Shown: one piece after another, positions 1-7,706 of the stretch | Layout of the letters: the number at the start of each line of letters is the position of its first letter | Numbering within the stretch: position 1 is the stretch's first letter | NCBI GenBank assembly: GCA_027083485.1 | Contig: JALWOO010000347.1 | Span: 1-21,560, forward strand | Reading direction: 5' to 3' | Length of the DNA stretch: 21,560 nucleotides | DNA from: Amylibacter sp. | Lineage (GTDB): Bacteria; Pseudomonadota; Alphaproteobacteria; Rhodobacterales; Rhodobacteraceae | Made by a program: the position numbers and the translations under genes | Notes under the pieces: generated by a model | Seen by the model: only the letters and a program-made list of their open reading frames with translations | Database searches by the model: none | What the model was told of the DNA's origin: nothing

Positions 1-1101
1 GTGCCACGGGATGCGGATGATCTGGCGGCGATTCTGTATACTTCGGGGACCACAGGGCGTTCCAAGGGCGCGATGCTGACCCATAAGGCTTTGGCCTCCA
101 ACTCACAGGTGCTGAAGGACTACTGGCAATTCACCTGCGATGATGTGCTGATTCATGCGCTGCCGATTTTTCACACACACGGCTTGTTTGTGGCGACAAA
201 CATCACGTTGATGGCTGGCGCGGCAATGGTGTTCCTGAATAAATTCGACCCGGAAACCGTTTGCCACTATATGCCGGAGGCCACGGCACTTATGGGGGTT
301 CCGACCTTTTACGTGCGTTTGCTGAAAATACCGAACCTGACCGAGGCCTCCCGCAAAATGCGGTTGTTTATCTCCGGTTCTGCGCCTTTGTTGGCGGAAA
401 CCCATGATCTGTGGCGCGAAAAAACCGGCCATGCGATTTTGGAACGCTACGGGATGACCGAAACCAATATGAACACATCCAACCCCTACGATGGTGAGCG
501 GCGTGCGGGGACGGTGGGGTTTCCTTTGCCGGGGGTGGAGTTGAAAATTTGCGATCCCGAAACCGGCGCGGAACTGCCCCAAGGCGAGATCGGCGTGCTG
601 GAAGTGCGCGGGGACAATGTGTTTGCCGGCTACTGGCAGATGCCGGAAAAAACCGCCGCCGAATTGCGCGAGGACGGGTTTTTTATCACCGGTGATCTGG
701 GGCTGATTGACGATCAGGGCTATGTGCAGATTGTCGGGCGGGGCAAGGACCTTATTATTACCGGCGGTTATAATGTCTATCCCAAAGAGGTGGAGTTGCT
801 GATTGACGAGCTGCCCGGAGTGGACGAAAGCGCGGTCATTGCCGTGCCCGATGCCGATTTTGGCGAGGCCGTCGCCGCGATTGTGGTGGCCAAGGAAGGG
901 GTGGAACTGATACCAGAAGCTATACAGGCCGGTATCGCAGGCAAGCTGGCCCGCTTTAAACAACCGCGTTATGTGGAGATTGTGGATGCTTTGCCGCGCA
1001 ATACCATGGGCAAGGTGCAGAAAAATGCCCTGCGTGAAGAATACAAAGCCCTTGGGGCTAAAGCATTTCGCGTTTTGCCTGAGCCACCAAGCATCACCTA
1101 A
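1..1101 (+). CDS. matB: malonyl-CoA synthetase (MatB type), 5'-truncated by the window edge
   Basis: ANL-superfamily adenylate-forming ligase, predicted to make malonyl-CoA from malonate, CoA and ATP in the cytoplasm; some family members also take methylmalonate. Seen: the P-loop YTSGTTGRSKG at about residue 13 of the visible part, the adenine-binding motif ERYGMTETNMNTSNPYDGER, GYWQMPEKT, the hinge GRGKDLIITGGYNVYPKE at 247-264, and the catalytic lysine in PRNTMGKVQK (K338). The ETNMNTSNPY signature is what I know from MatB rather than from acetate or fatty-acid ligases. Family members are about 500 aa, so roughly 140 N-terminal residues lie upstream and the GTG at position 1 is probably internal. 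The last dozen residues (about 355-366) lie inside a large inverted repeat and look like an unusual tail. It converges on boxR. Nothing ties it to the box pathway except position. Confidence 0.88.
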   Translation: MPRDADDLAAILYTSGTTGRSKGAMLTHKALASNSQVLKDYWQFTCDDVLIHALPIFHTHGLFVATNITLMAGAAMVFLNKFDPETVCHYMPEATALMGVPTFYVRLLKIPNLTEASRKMRLFISGSAPLLAETHDLWREKTGHAILERYGMTETNMNTSNPYDGERRAGTVGFPLPGVELKICDPETGAELPQGEIGVLEVRGDNVFAGYWQMPEKTAAELREDGFFITGDLGLIDDQGYVQIVGRGKDLIITGGYNVYPKEVELLIDELPGVDESAVIAVPDADFGEAVAAIVVAKEGVELIPEAIQAGIAGKLARFKQPRYVEIVDALPRNTMGKVQKNALREEYKALGAKAFRVLPEPPSIT

Positions 1102-1160
1102 CGCGTTGAAATCTTTGTTTTCAGGCAGCGTTAGGTGATTCAGGTTTAACGCGAAATGCT
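1062..1160. terminator. long imperfect inverted repeat between convergent matB and boxR
   Basis: The outer arms AGCATTTCGCGTT (1062-1074) and AACGCGAAATGCT (1148-1160) are perfect 13-base complements. The inner arms ATCACCTAACGC (1093-1104) and GCGTTAGGTGAT (1128-1139) are perfect 12-base complements. CCTGA is also shared between them. The two halves look like an inverted duplication of one segment of about 33 bases, with 10 extra bases in the left copy. The repeat ends one base before the boxR stop codon and contains the matB stop codon. It could act as a bidirectional terminator, but no clear T-run follows either arm, so that role is inferred. Confidence 0.75.
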
Positions 1161-2072
1161 CTATGCCGAAATAAAACCGTTTGTTTTTACAACATTCAAT
1201 AGCGCGGCAAGGCTTTCCTCCTCGGTGGCGTTCGAGGTGTCCAGCTGCGCATCGGCGCGTTTATACTGTTCTTCTCGGCTGGCCAGAATGTTGCGTAACT
1301 CCTTCATGGCATTAGGGTTTCCTGCCATCGGGCGTTCATCCCCCTGCGCGCGCACCCGGTTCATGTGATCTTCCGGCGTGGCGTGCAGCCAGACCGTGTG
1401 GTAATGGTCCAGCAGGTAATTGAATGTATCGCTTTGCGCCGCGATCCCCCCCGCCACCGCGAGGATGAGCGTGTCATGGGTGGCAACGATGCGTTCCACG
1501 GCCTGATGTTCCAGCAAGCGATAGCCTTCCTGGCCATAAAGCGCGATGACCTCGTTTACGGGCATGCCGCTGGATTGCTCTATTTCGTGGTTCAGCTCCA
1601 GAAACGGGCTGTTCAGCTGGTTGGCAAGCCCTGCGCCAAGGGTGGATTTTCCGGCCCCCCGCAGGCCGATCAACGCAATCCGGTTGGCCTTGCGTTCTGA
1701 CGGTTTGCCGGGTTGCAGTACCTGCAAGACCTCCTGACGCTGTTGTTGGGTGGCGCGTTGAAACAACAACATGGCGCGCGCGGTATCGGATTGCCACGGG
1801 TCATCCGGACTGACCAGCCATTCAATGCCGAATTCCAGTGCCTGCGCCACCCGCAACAAAAGGCCAATCGAAATATTGCCATGTCCGGTTTCAAGCTGTG
1901 CCAGATACCGCTGGGATACGCCGGATCGTTCGGCCAAAACGCGGCGCGACATACCCTTTTTCTGGCGCGCATTGCGTACCCGTTGCCCCACCAATTCAAG
2001 GAAATGTGCCGTGTCTGTATTGGTATCGGCTGTGGGGGTAACAGAGCCGCTAAAGGTGACGATCTCGCTCAT
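1161..2072 (-). CDS. boxR: BoxR/BzdR-type regulator: XRE helix-turn-helix fused to a shikimate-kinase-like domain
   Basis: Two-domain cytoplasmic repressor of aromatic-acid genes. The N-terminal part (about residues 25-85) is an XRE helix-turn-helix with RVRNARQKKGMSRRVLAERSGVSQRYLAQLE. After a linker, residues 130-300 resemble shikimate kinase, with Walker A GLRGAGKST at 136-144 and VAGGI near 206-210. In the characterised BzdR/BoxR family this second domain senses the CoA-thioester intermediate benzoyl-CoA rather than acting as an enzyme; that is family knowledge. The length, 303 aa, is normal. It is the last gene of boxCBAR, starting 3 bases after the boxA stop codon, so it is probably co-transcribed and its level follows that of the enzymes. 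The likely target is the promoter region upstream of boxC. Confidence 0.93.
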   Translation of the reverse strand: MSEIVTFSGSVTPTADTNTDTAHFLELVGQRVRNARQKKGMSRRVLAERSGVSQRYLAQLETGHGNISIGLLLRVAQALEFGIEWLVSPDDPWQSDTARAMLLFQRATQQQRQEVLQVLQPGKPSERKANRIALIGLRGAGKSTLGAGLANQLNSPFLELNHEIEQSSGMPVNEVIALYGQEGYRLLEHQAVERIVATHDTLILAVAGGIAAQSDTFNYLLDHYHTVWLHATPEDHMNRVRAQGDERPMAGNPNAMKELRNILASREEQYKRADAQLDTSNATEEESLAALLNVVKTNGFISA

Positions 2073-2075
2073 GCG

Positions 2076-3263
2076 TCAGTAGGTTTCAACATGATAGCGC
2101 CCGCTTGATCGCATGGCGTCGCGGATTTCAGCCCAGTCTTTGCCTGCCTTTTGGGCGATTTTTGCAAAGCTCTGCTCTACGCCGGTTTCCATCGCCTTCA
2201 GGCCGCAGATGTAGATATAGGTGTTTTCATCCCCGAGCATCGCTGCCAAGGAGTCGCCTGCTTCCAATAGCCGGTCCTGAACGTATTTTTTCGGGCTGTT
2301 TTCAGCGCGGCTAAAGGCGAAATGCTTGGCAAGGAAGCTGTCGGGGACTTTGTCCAGCGGGCCAAAATAGGGCAGGGATTCCGGTGTTCGCGCCCCGAAA
2401 AACAGGTGCAGCGCACCCGTCAATTTTGGCATCACCCTTTGGTGGCGCATGGTAAAGGCCCGAAACGGGGCGGAACCGGTGCCGGTGCAAATCATAATCA
2501 GGCGCGCCTGTGGATCGTCCGGCATCAGGAATGTGGTGCCATATGGTCCCGAAAGCCCGATCTGCGCGCCTTTTTCGAGGTCGCACAGATAGTTGGAGCA
2601 AACACCTTTTTCCTCACGTTTCACCGTGAGCGACAGGTTGTTGGTGTTGGGCCGTTCGCCGTCGCGCGGGCTGGAAATGGAATACAGGCGCGGGGCAAAC
2701 GGGCGGCCATTTTCATCGGTGCCCGGTGGCGTGATCCCGACGGATTGCCCCTCCAGCACCGGAAAACCGGTGTTGCCAAGGTTAAGGATAATATGGCGAA
2801 TGTCCGTGTCGGAACCCGGGGCCGTCAGGCGGTAATTTCCCTGAACCTCTGCCATAACAGGTTGGCGCGGGGGAAACAGGTTTACCGCAGGTTTGCTCGC
2901 CGAAGCGGGCGCAAGGCTTTGCCCCCCTGTGCCGCTATGGGCGGCCTCCATCAGGGCGGCAACATCCGCGTCTATGGCTTCTATGCTGTTGTCGCCGGTG
3001 GTATCTATGTCTTCTTGTTCCGGCAGTTCCAGCCATTCAAATTGTTCAGCCAGTGAATAAGGGCTTTGCACCACGCGCCAGTTGTCGATTGATCCGGTCG
3101 GGCAGGGCAGAATGCAATCCATGCACCCCTCACAGATTTCGGCATCCACCACGACGTTGTCGTCATTGTGGGTGATGGCGTCAATCGGGCACATTTCCTC
3201 GCAGGTGTAACAGCGAATGCAGAGCTCCGGATCAATCAGATGTTGTTTGATGACAGCGCCCAT
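2076..3263 (-). CDS. boxA: benzoyl-CoA 2,3-epoxidase reductase component BoxA
   Basis: NADPH-dependent electron-transfer partner of the BoxB epoxidase. Residues 15-25 carry CIRCYTCEEMCP and 44-54 carry CEGCMDCILPCP, which bind two [4Fe-4S] clusters. A flexible linker rich in Ala, Ser and acidic residues (about 65-135) leads to a ferredoxin-NADP-reductase-like module with RLYSISSP for FAD and GTGSAPFRAF for NADPH, ending in the aromatic YHVETY. I start at the ATG at 3263 rather than an ATG 24 bases upstream. The 3263 start has AAAGGGG at good spacing, and MGAVIKQHLIDPELC is the expected N-terminus, giving 395 aa. It follows boxB after a gap holding a strong hairpin and abuts boxR. All expected cluster and flavin motifs are present. 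Confidence 0.95.
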   Translation of the reverse strand: MGAVIKQHLIDPELCIRCYTCEEMCPIDAITHNDDNVVVDAEICEGCMDCILPCPTGSIDNWRVVQSPYSLAEQFEWLELPEQEDIDTTGDNSIEAIDADVAALMEAAHSGTGGQSLAPASASKPAVNLFPPRQPVMAEVQGNYRLTAPGSDTDIRHIILNLGNTGFPVLEGQSVGITPPGTDENGRPFAPRLYSISSPRDGERPNTNNLSLTVKREEKGVCSNYLCDLEKGAQIGLSGPYGTTFLMPDDPQARLIMICTGTGSAPFRAFTMRHQRVMPKLTGALHLFFGARTPESLPYFGPLDKVPDSFLAKHFAFSRAENSPKKYVQDRLLEAGDSLAAMLGDENTYIYICGLKAMETGVEQSFAKIAQKAGKDWAEIRDAMRSSGRYHVETY

Positions 3264-3283
3264 ATTGGCCCCTTTGTGGTAAA

Positions 3284-3306
3284 GCAAAGGCCGCAGTGGC
3301 CTTTGC
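3284..3306 (-). promoter_or_regulatory. intercistronic hairpin between boxB and boxA
   Basis: A perfect 9-bp stem, GCAAAGGCC (3284-3292) with GGCCTTTGC (3298-3306), and a 5-base loop. It lies in the 54-base gap between the boxB stop and the boxA start, just upstream of the boxA Shine-Dalgarno. On the transcript a short TTT follows. It may set the boxB:boxA ratio by protecting the boxB 3' end or by partial termination. The structure is seen; the role is inferred. Confidence 0.6.
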
Positions 3307-3317
3307 GAGGTTGGATG

Positions 3318-4769
3318 TTACGCCATATACAGCTTAACGTATTCGTAATCACCCGGTTTGTTGTCGATGCCCACACGGGGCGGTGCGATCCAGCCCGCAT
3401 ATTCACCGGGCGTGTGGACCGGTGCCATCAGTGACTGAATGAAATCGCCGTCGGCCTTGGAGGGCAGCCATTCATCACGCTGTTGCACCCATTCATCCGG
3501 CGAGATTACGGTGCCTTCCGGTGTGATGGGCGCATCCTTGAACACGCCGATTTTCCGGTGAAACCCTTCGTGCGGCAGTTCCAGCGCGAAATCTATGCCT
3601 GCTTTTTTGATGATTGCATTCCAGCGTTTCACACCGCCCGCGGCATCGCGCGAATAATCATCCCGCAGGCGCATGTTGATCGCGGTCAGGGCCGGAACGT
3701 CCTTGAGCAGAATTTTCCCGTCCGTGTATTCGGAAACCGGATAGGTGTCATTGTGCAGCTGGTGGTCATCATCGATTTTGATTTCCTGATAGCGCCCCTT
3801 GATCCCCGAATTAAAGGCGTTAGCCGCGTTGGTGGAGACTTCCTGACCAAACAGATCGAGCGACAGCGTATAATGCAGGTTCAGCTTTTTACGGATGGTC
3901 GGCAGGTCAATCACCCCGAGCGCGCGAATCTTGTCGATGTCGAACGGATCGGTGATACCGGCCGCATTCATGGCTTCGCAGGTGCGTTGAATGGTACGGC
4001 CAACGCCGGTTTCACCCACAAACATATGGTGGGCTTCTTCGGTCAGCATGAAACGGCAGGTCCGCGACAAGGGGTCAAAACCGGACTGCGCCAATGCTTC
4101 GAGCTGCATTTTCCCGTCACGATCGGTGAAATAGGTGAACATGAAGAATGACAACCAGTCGGGTGTTTCTTCGTTGAAAGCCCCCAACATCCGTGGTTTT
4201 TCATCGGAACCTGATTGGCGCTTTAGCAGTTCGTTTGCTTCTTCGCGACCATCCGCGCCAAAGTATTTCTGCAACAAATAAACCATGGCCCAAAGGTGCC
4301 GGCCCTCCTCGACATTCACCTGAAACAGGTTGCGCATGTCATATAATGACGGGGCTGTTTTGCCTAAAAAACGCTGCTGTTCGACAGATGCAGGTTCGGT
4401 GTCGCCTTGAATAACGATGAGCCGGCGCAGTAATGAGCGATATTCGCCCGGCACTTCCTGCCATGCAGGTTCTCCCAAATGCTGACCACAAGGGATTTTT
4501 CGGCCCTCAACCTGTGGTGCCAACAAAATGCCCCAGCGGTATTCGGGCATTTTTACGTAATCAAATTTCGCCCATCCTTTGGGGTCCACACTAATCGCTG
4601 TGCGCAGGTAAACCAGATCTTCCAGAAAACCGTCGGGGCCGCTGCCTTTCCACCAGTCAATGTAACCGGGGTGCCATTTTTCCAAAGCCTTGAGCACCCG
4701 CCGGTCACTGGAAAGCCCAATGTTGTTCGGAATTTGGGTATCGTAACTGACGTCCATTATATTGGCCAT
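3318..4769 (-). CDS. boxB: benzoyl-CoA 2,3-epoxidase oxygenase component BoxB
   Basis: Class I diiron oxygenase that converts benzoyl-CoA to the non-aromatic 2,3-epoxide using O2 and electrons from BoxA. Seen: the first iron-ligand helix with NVEEGRHLWAM (E154-E155-G-R-H158) and the second with MLTEEAHHMF (E244-E245-A-H-H248), the paired E-x-x-H pattern of the diiron site. The N-terminus YDTQIPNNIGLSSDRRVLKA and the W-rich segment HPGYIDWWKGSGPDGF are typical of BoxB. The length, 483 aa, matches the family (about 475). The start at 4769 has AGGAG at good spacing. It follows boxC by 23 bases and is clearly in the same operon. I see no missing ligand. Confidence 0.96.
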   Translation of the reverse strand: MANIMDVSYDTQIPNNIGLSSDRRVLKALEKWHPGYIDWWKGSGPDGFLEDLVYLRTAISVDPKGWAKFDYVKMPEYRWGILLAPQVEGRKIPCGQHLGEPAWQEVPGEYRSLLRRLIVIQGDTEPASVEQQRFLGKTAPSLYDMRNLFQVNVEEGRHLWAMVYLLQKYFGADGREEANELLKRQSGSDEKPRMLGAFNEETPDWLSFFMFTYFTDRDGKMQLEALAQSGFDPLSRTCRFMLTEEAHHMFVGETGVGRTIQRTCEAMNAAGITDPFDIDKIRALGVIDLPTIRKKLNLHYTLSLDLFGQEVSTNAANAFNSGIKGRYQEIKIDDDHQLHNDTYPVSEYTDGKILLKDVPALTAINMRLRDDYSRDAAGGVKRWNAIIKKAGIDFALELPHEGFHRKIGVFKDAPITPEGTVISPDEWVQQRDEWLPSKADGDFIQSLMAPVHTPGEYAGWIAPPRVGIDNKPGDYEYVKLYMA

Positions 4770-4792
4770 TTTAGCTCTCCTGTTGGGGTGTT

Positions 4793-6454
4793 TTATACAC
4801 GGCGTTTGTCATATTCACCGCGCACGCCGGTGCCATAGCGCTGCAAGGCACCGTTTTCGCCGACCGCATTGGGGCGCTGGAATATCCAGTTTTGCCATGC
4901 CGTCAAACGCCCGAAAATGCGGGTTTCCATGGTTTCCGGTCCTGGAAACCGCAAATTGGCCTCCATGCCGGTCAAGGCATCGGGGGAGAAACTGGCGCGT
5001 TCTTCAAGGAACACGCGGATTTCATCCTCCCAATCGATGTCATCATAGGCAAAGGTAACCAGCCCCATTGCGTTGGCTTCCTCTGCTTCCAAAGGGTGAT
5101 CAATTACTGTTTCAGCCTGTTCGATATGCTCCGGATTGCCCAGAAAACGGGTTTGCAAACGGGTGAGGTCATTGGACATGGGGTAAAGGCCAAAGTTGGC
5201 TTTTGTCAGGCAAATACGGGCAACGGGGCGATTGTCTCCTTCAAATTCGCCCTCCGCCATATATGACCGATCCACGGCAAACAACAATTCGGCCAATGTT
5301 CCGACAAAGCAGGATCCCGGCTCCACGAGGGCCACCAGGGACCGCGACGTAAGGTCCACCCGTTTCAGCACACGCTTCCAGAAAAGCAGGATTTCATTGG
5401 CCAGCCAATTATCCCGATTTTCCAGCAACATATTTTCATGCGCACGCACAAGGTCAGGGTCGCCAGCGGTTTTGAAAACCAGCACGCCAACTTCGAGTTC
5501 GTTAAAACGAAGGTGCAATAAGGCATCGTCCAATTCCCGCGCGGCGCGCAGCATCCATGTCTTTGCTCCTAGGGTATGCAAATCCTCAGCCGTCTTGGGC
5601 GCAAGAGAATCCGGGCCGGAAAGGGTGATAATCGCGGTGCCCGCTTTGCGATCCAATGCTACGTCCACTGTGGAATAGCTAAAAGACCCGTCATCCTGCA
5701 TTTCGCGCCCAAGGGGCGTTAAAGTGATACCTTTTTTTGTTTTTTTCAGCTTTGAACGACCTGCTATTTCCTGAGCGCGGTCGGCTACGGTAGCATCGAA
5801 TTTTGAATTGGGAACCACTTCATCAACCAGATTCCACTTCAATGCTTTGGGGCCGCGCACGCCTTCTTCCATGCTACAAAAGACATCGGCCAGATCGCGC
5901 CGCATTTTGCGTTTGTCCGTGATCCGCGTGAGGCCACCCGTGCCAGGAAGAACCGCCAAAAGGGGGACTTCCGGCAAAGCGACACTGGAGCTTCCGTCGT
6001 CGGTCAGGATGATATGGTCACATGCAAGCGCTAATTCATAGCCGCCGCCGGCACAGGCTCCCTTTATTGCACATATATAAGGTTGGTTTGATTCTGCGCC
6101 CGCTGCTTCAAATGTATTGCGGGTTTCATTGGTGAACTTGCAAAAATTGACTTTATGGCTATGTGTTGCGCCACCTAGCATGCGAATATTGGCTCCGGCA
6201 CAAAAAACATTGTCCTTGCCGGAACGCAGAATTACTGCGCCAATTTCCGGATGCTCAAAGCGCATACGCTGGACAATATCGGCAAGCTCGATGTCTACAC
6301 TAAGGTCATATGAATTTAGTTTGAGTTGGTAGCCATCGAAAAGCCCGCCATTTTCATCAACATCCATAAATATGGTGGCGACGTCATTATTGTAGTTAAT
6401 GCGCCAATGGCGATAGTCGGCGGGGGTTGTTTCAAACTGAATTGTGCGTGGCAT
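4793..6454 (-). CDS. boxC: 2,3-epoxybenzoyl-CoA dihydrolase BoxC
   Basis: Crotonase-superfamily ring-opening enzyme. It hydrolyses the 2,3-epoxide made by BoxAB, releasing formate and 3,4-dehydroadipyl-CoA semialdehyde. The 553-aa length is normal for BoxC and about twice a usual enoyl-CoA hydratase. Seen: N-terminal crotonase features including VILRSGKDNVFCAGANIRML and CAIKGACAGGGYELALACD, which build the oxyanion hole, followed by LPEVPLLAVLPGTGGLTRI. The second half continues as a divergent crotonase-like module. It is the first gene of boxCBAR. The ATG at 6454 has only a weak GAG-type ribosome site, so the lead cistron may be modestly translated. In known pathways the next step is BoxD, which is not in the window. 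Confidence 0.95.
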   Translation of the reverse strand: MPRTIQFETTPADYRHWRINYNNDVATIFMDVDENGGLFDGYQLKLNSYDLSVDIELADIVQRMRFEHPEIGAVILRSGKDNVFCAGANIRMLGGATHSHKVNFCKFTNETRNTFEAAGAESNQPYICAIKGACAGGGYELALACDHIILTDDGSSSVALPEVPLLAVLPGTGGLTRITDKRKMRRDLADVFCSMEEGVRGPKALKWNLVDEVVPNSKFDATVADRAQEIAGRSKLKKTKKGITLTPLGREMQDDGSFSYSTVDVALDRKAGTAIITLSGPDSLAPKTAEDLHTLGAKTWMLRAARELDDALLHLRFNELEVGVLVFKTAGDPDLVRAHENMLLENRDNWLANEILLFWKRVLKRVDLTSRSLVALVEPGSCFVGTLAELLFAVDRSYMAEGEFEGDNRPVARICLTKANFGLYPMSNDLTRLQTRFLGNPEHIEQAETVIDHPLEAEEANAMGLVTFAYDDIDWEDEIRVFLEERASFSPDALTGMEANLRFPGPETMETRIFGRLTAWQNWIFQRPNAVGENGALQRYGTGVRGEYDKRRV

Positions 6455-6662
6455 ATTTTATCTCAACAAGTAATTTCTGCATTATAATACATAATTCTTG
6501 TTACTATGCAATATACGGTCCAAGGGAAATTTTTTATTGATGGTGTTGATGTATTATATTTCCATTTCAAATTAATCTGAAATTTAACAATAGATTGTGT
6601 CTCTTTACGTCGCTTTAAGCCGCCTTCTGCTTGAAAAGTTTCCTTGATCAGGGATAAAGAAT
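6455..6662. other. AT-rich intergenic region between the caspase-like gene and boxC
   Basis: About 208 bases with no convincing gene. The boxC-proximal end holds the candidate promoter. Further away there is a small dyad, ATTTCA (6564-6569) with TGAAAT (6578-6583), which could mark the end of the caspase-like transcript, but the stem is weak. An 85-codon frame crosses the region on the minus strand. It starts inside the caspase-like gene and shows no domain or ribosome site, so I do not call it. Confidence 0.5.
6465..6511 (-). promoter_or_regulatory. candidate boxCBAR promoter with BoxR operator
   Basis: Reading the minus strand, a perfect TATAAT lies at 6486-6481, 26 bases before the boxC ATG, and TTGCAT lies at 6511-6506, 19 bases upstream of it. 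A near-perfect inverted repeat, AACAAGTAATT (6465-6475) and AATTCTTGTT (6493-6502), is centred on the -10. TGCA occurs at 6478-6481 and 6507-6510; TGCA elements are part of the BzdR operators I know. The elements are seen. Calling this the promoter and the BoxR site is inference. Confidence 0.5.
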
Positions 6663-7706
6663 TTAATTCATGTTCAAGCTTAGGCAGCCTTCGGGTAGGG
6701 GAGGCGTAATGACAGAGCATAAGAGTTTTTTTATCTTGAGAGACCTGTTCCCCGAATTACCTGTTGGTGACTCTTTGGCTGTGGCCTCTTGCCCAAGTTT
6801 TTGACCTAATCCGCTGGAAATTACATCTAATACCGGCTTTTGTTTAAAGCCAGTATCGGAAAGAGCGGATAATATGGTAGAGGTTTTATTCGTGGGAGCT
6901 TTGACTTTCGTGTTGGGCGTAACCATGTTTTGTGGTGCCATCTGAAAGTTTGTTAGCAGAGACGTTTCTGTCCATGGCACCTGTTGTCCGCGAGTATTGA
7001 CGACAACATCACGACGGACTCGCTTTAACATGAGTTCTATATCGATCCCGGGCGTTTCCAAATGGTCCAGCAGTGCACCTGTAAAGGGGCTATGAGGTCC
7101 ATTTCCGTCATATGCAGTTTTTCCAGGTGTGGTAGCATAGCTAATCAAAGTGCCGATGCGCGCTTCATTGAGGGGGGGAGGCGAAGGCGAAAGAGATATG
7201 GTTTCGGCTGCCCCGGATTGCAAAGGGTTGTTTCGACAGGCATCTACGAAAATTAGATTGGTTCGCAACTCGGAATTTAATCCTGCTATGATTTCCTCTA
7301 GATTTATTGATTCTCTAATGTCAAAAAAACCATCTTTTCCAAAATCTGTTGGAAATAGATAGGTTTGACCGTCCAAGGTTGCGCCGTGACCGGCAAAGTA
7401 GAACAAAGCCGTGTCTGCATCCTCTGCACGTGATAAAAAGAATCTGATGGCTTTTCGAAGTTGGCGCTGGTCGACTTCGGTTGTTAAGAAAACTGTGAAA
7501 CCCAGTGCGGATAAGCTTTGCCCTATGGCTTCTGCATCGCGGACGGGGTTTTGCAGTTGTTGCAAACCGGCATAGTTATCATTCCCTATTACCAACGCGA
7601 CCCGGCGTTCCTGAGCAACAACACCTGATACTTTTCCTATTAGAACACATATGGAGATGAATAGAAAAATGACTGTTTTTTCAAGGGTTAAACTATTTAG
7701 GTGCAT
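6663..7706 (-). CDS. secreted caspase-like (peptidase C14) protein
   Basis: 347 aa. Residues 1-31 form a hydrophobic signal peptide ending near VVAQ, so the protein is exported. Residues 34-255 are a p20-like caspase-hemoglobinase domain. RRVALVIGNDNYAGLQQLQNP opens the domain, FYFAGHG gives the catalytic histidine H107, and FVDACRNNP gives the catalytic cysteine C157. GTLISYATTPGKTAYDG and the C-terminal PWTETSLL are usual in bacterial members. Both dyad residues are intact, so it is probably an active cysteine protease. Substrate unknown. The last 90 residues look low in complexity, Thr/Lys rich and without a domain. Its start overlaps the end of the OmpA-like gene by 10 bases, so the two are translationally coupled. 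The family includes metacaspase-like proteins with roles in stress or cell death; the role here is unknown. Confidence 0.88.
   Translation of the reverse strand: MHLNSLTLEKTVIFLFISICVLIGKVSGVVAQERRVALVIGNDNYAGLQQLQNPVRDAEAIGQSLSALGFTVFLTTEVDQRQLRKAIRFFLSRAEDADTALFYFAGHGATLDGQTYLFPTDFGKDGFFDIRESINLEEIIAGLNSELRTNLIFVDACRNNPLQSGAAETISLSPSPPPLNEARIGTLISYATTPGKTAYDGNGPHSPFTGALLDHLETPGIDIELMLKRVRRDVVVNTRGQQVPWTETSLLTNFQMAPQNMVTPNTKVKAPTNKTSTILSALSDTGFKQKPVLDVISSGLGQKLGQEATAKESPTGNSGNRSLKIKKLLCSVITPPLPEGCLSLNMN

Noticed and set aside
103..963. long antisense open frame within matB
   Set aside because: The opposite strand has every hallmark of an ANL ligase; the antisense product is low in complexity and matches nothing.
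1..1101. matB as the missing benzoate-CoA ligase of the box pathway
   Set aside because: The ETNMNTSNPY motif and the overall sequence fit malonyl-CoA synthetase rather than benzoate-CoA ligase, and the gene is convergent to the box operon.
2322..3056. 244-codon plus-strand frame within boxA
   Set aside because: Shadow of a well-supported gene, with no recognisable domain.
6463..6720. 85-codon minus-strand frame covering the boxC upstream region
   Set aside because: It starts inside the caspase-like gene, has no ribosome site or domain, and spans the AT-rich promoter region of boxC.
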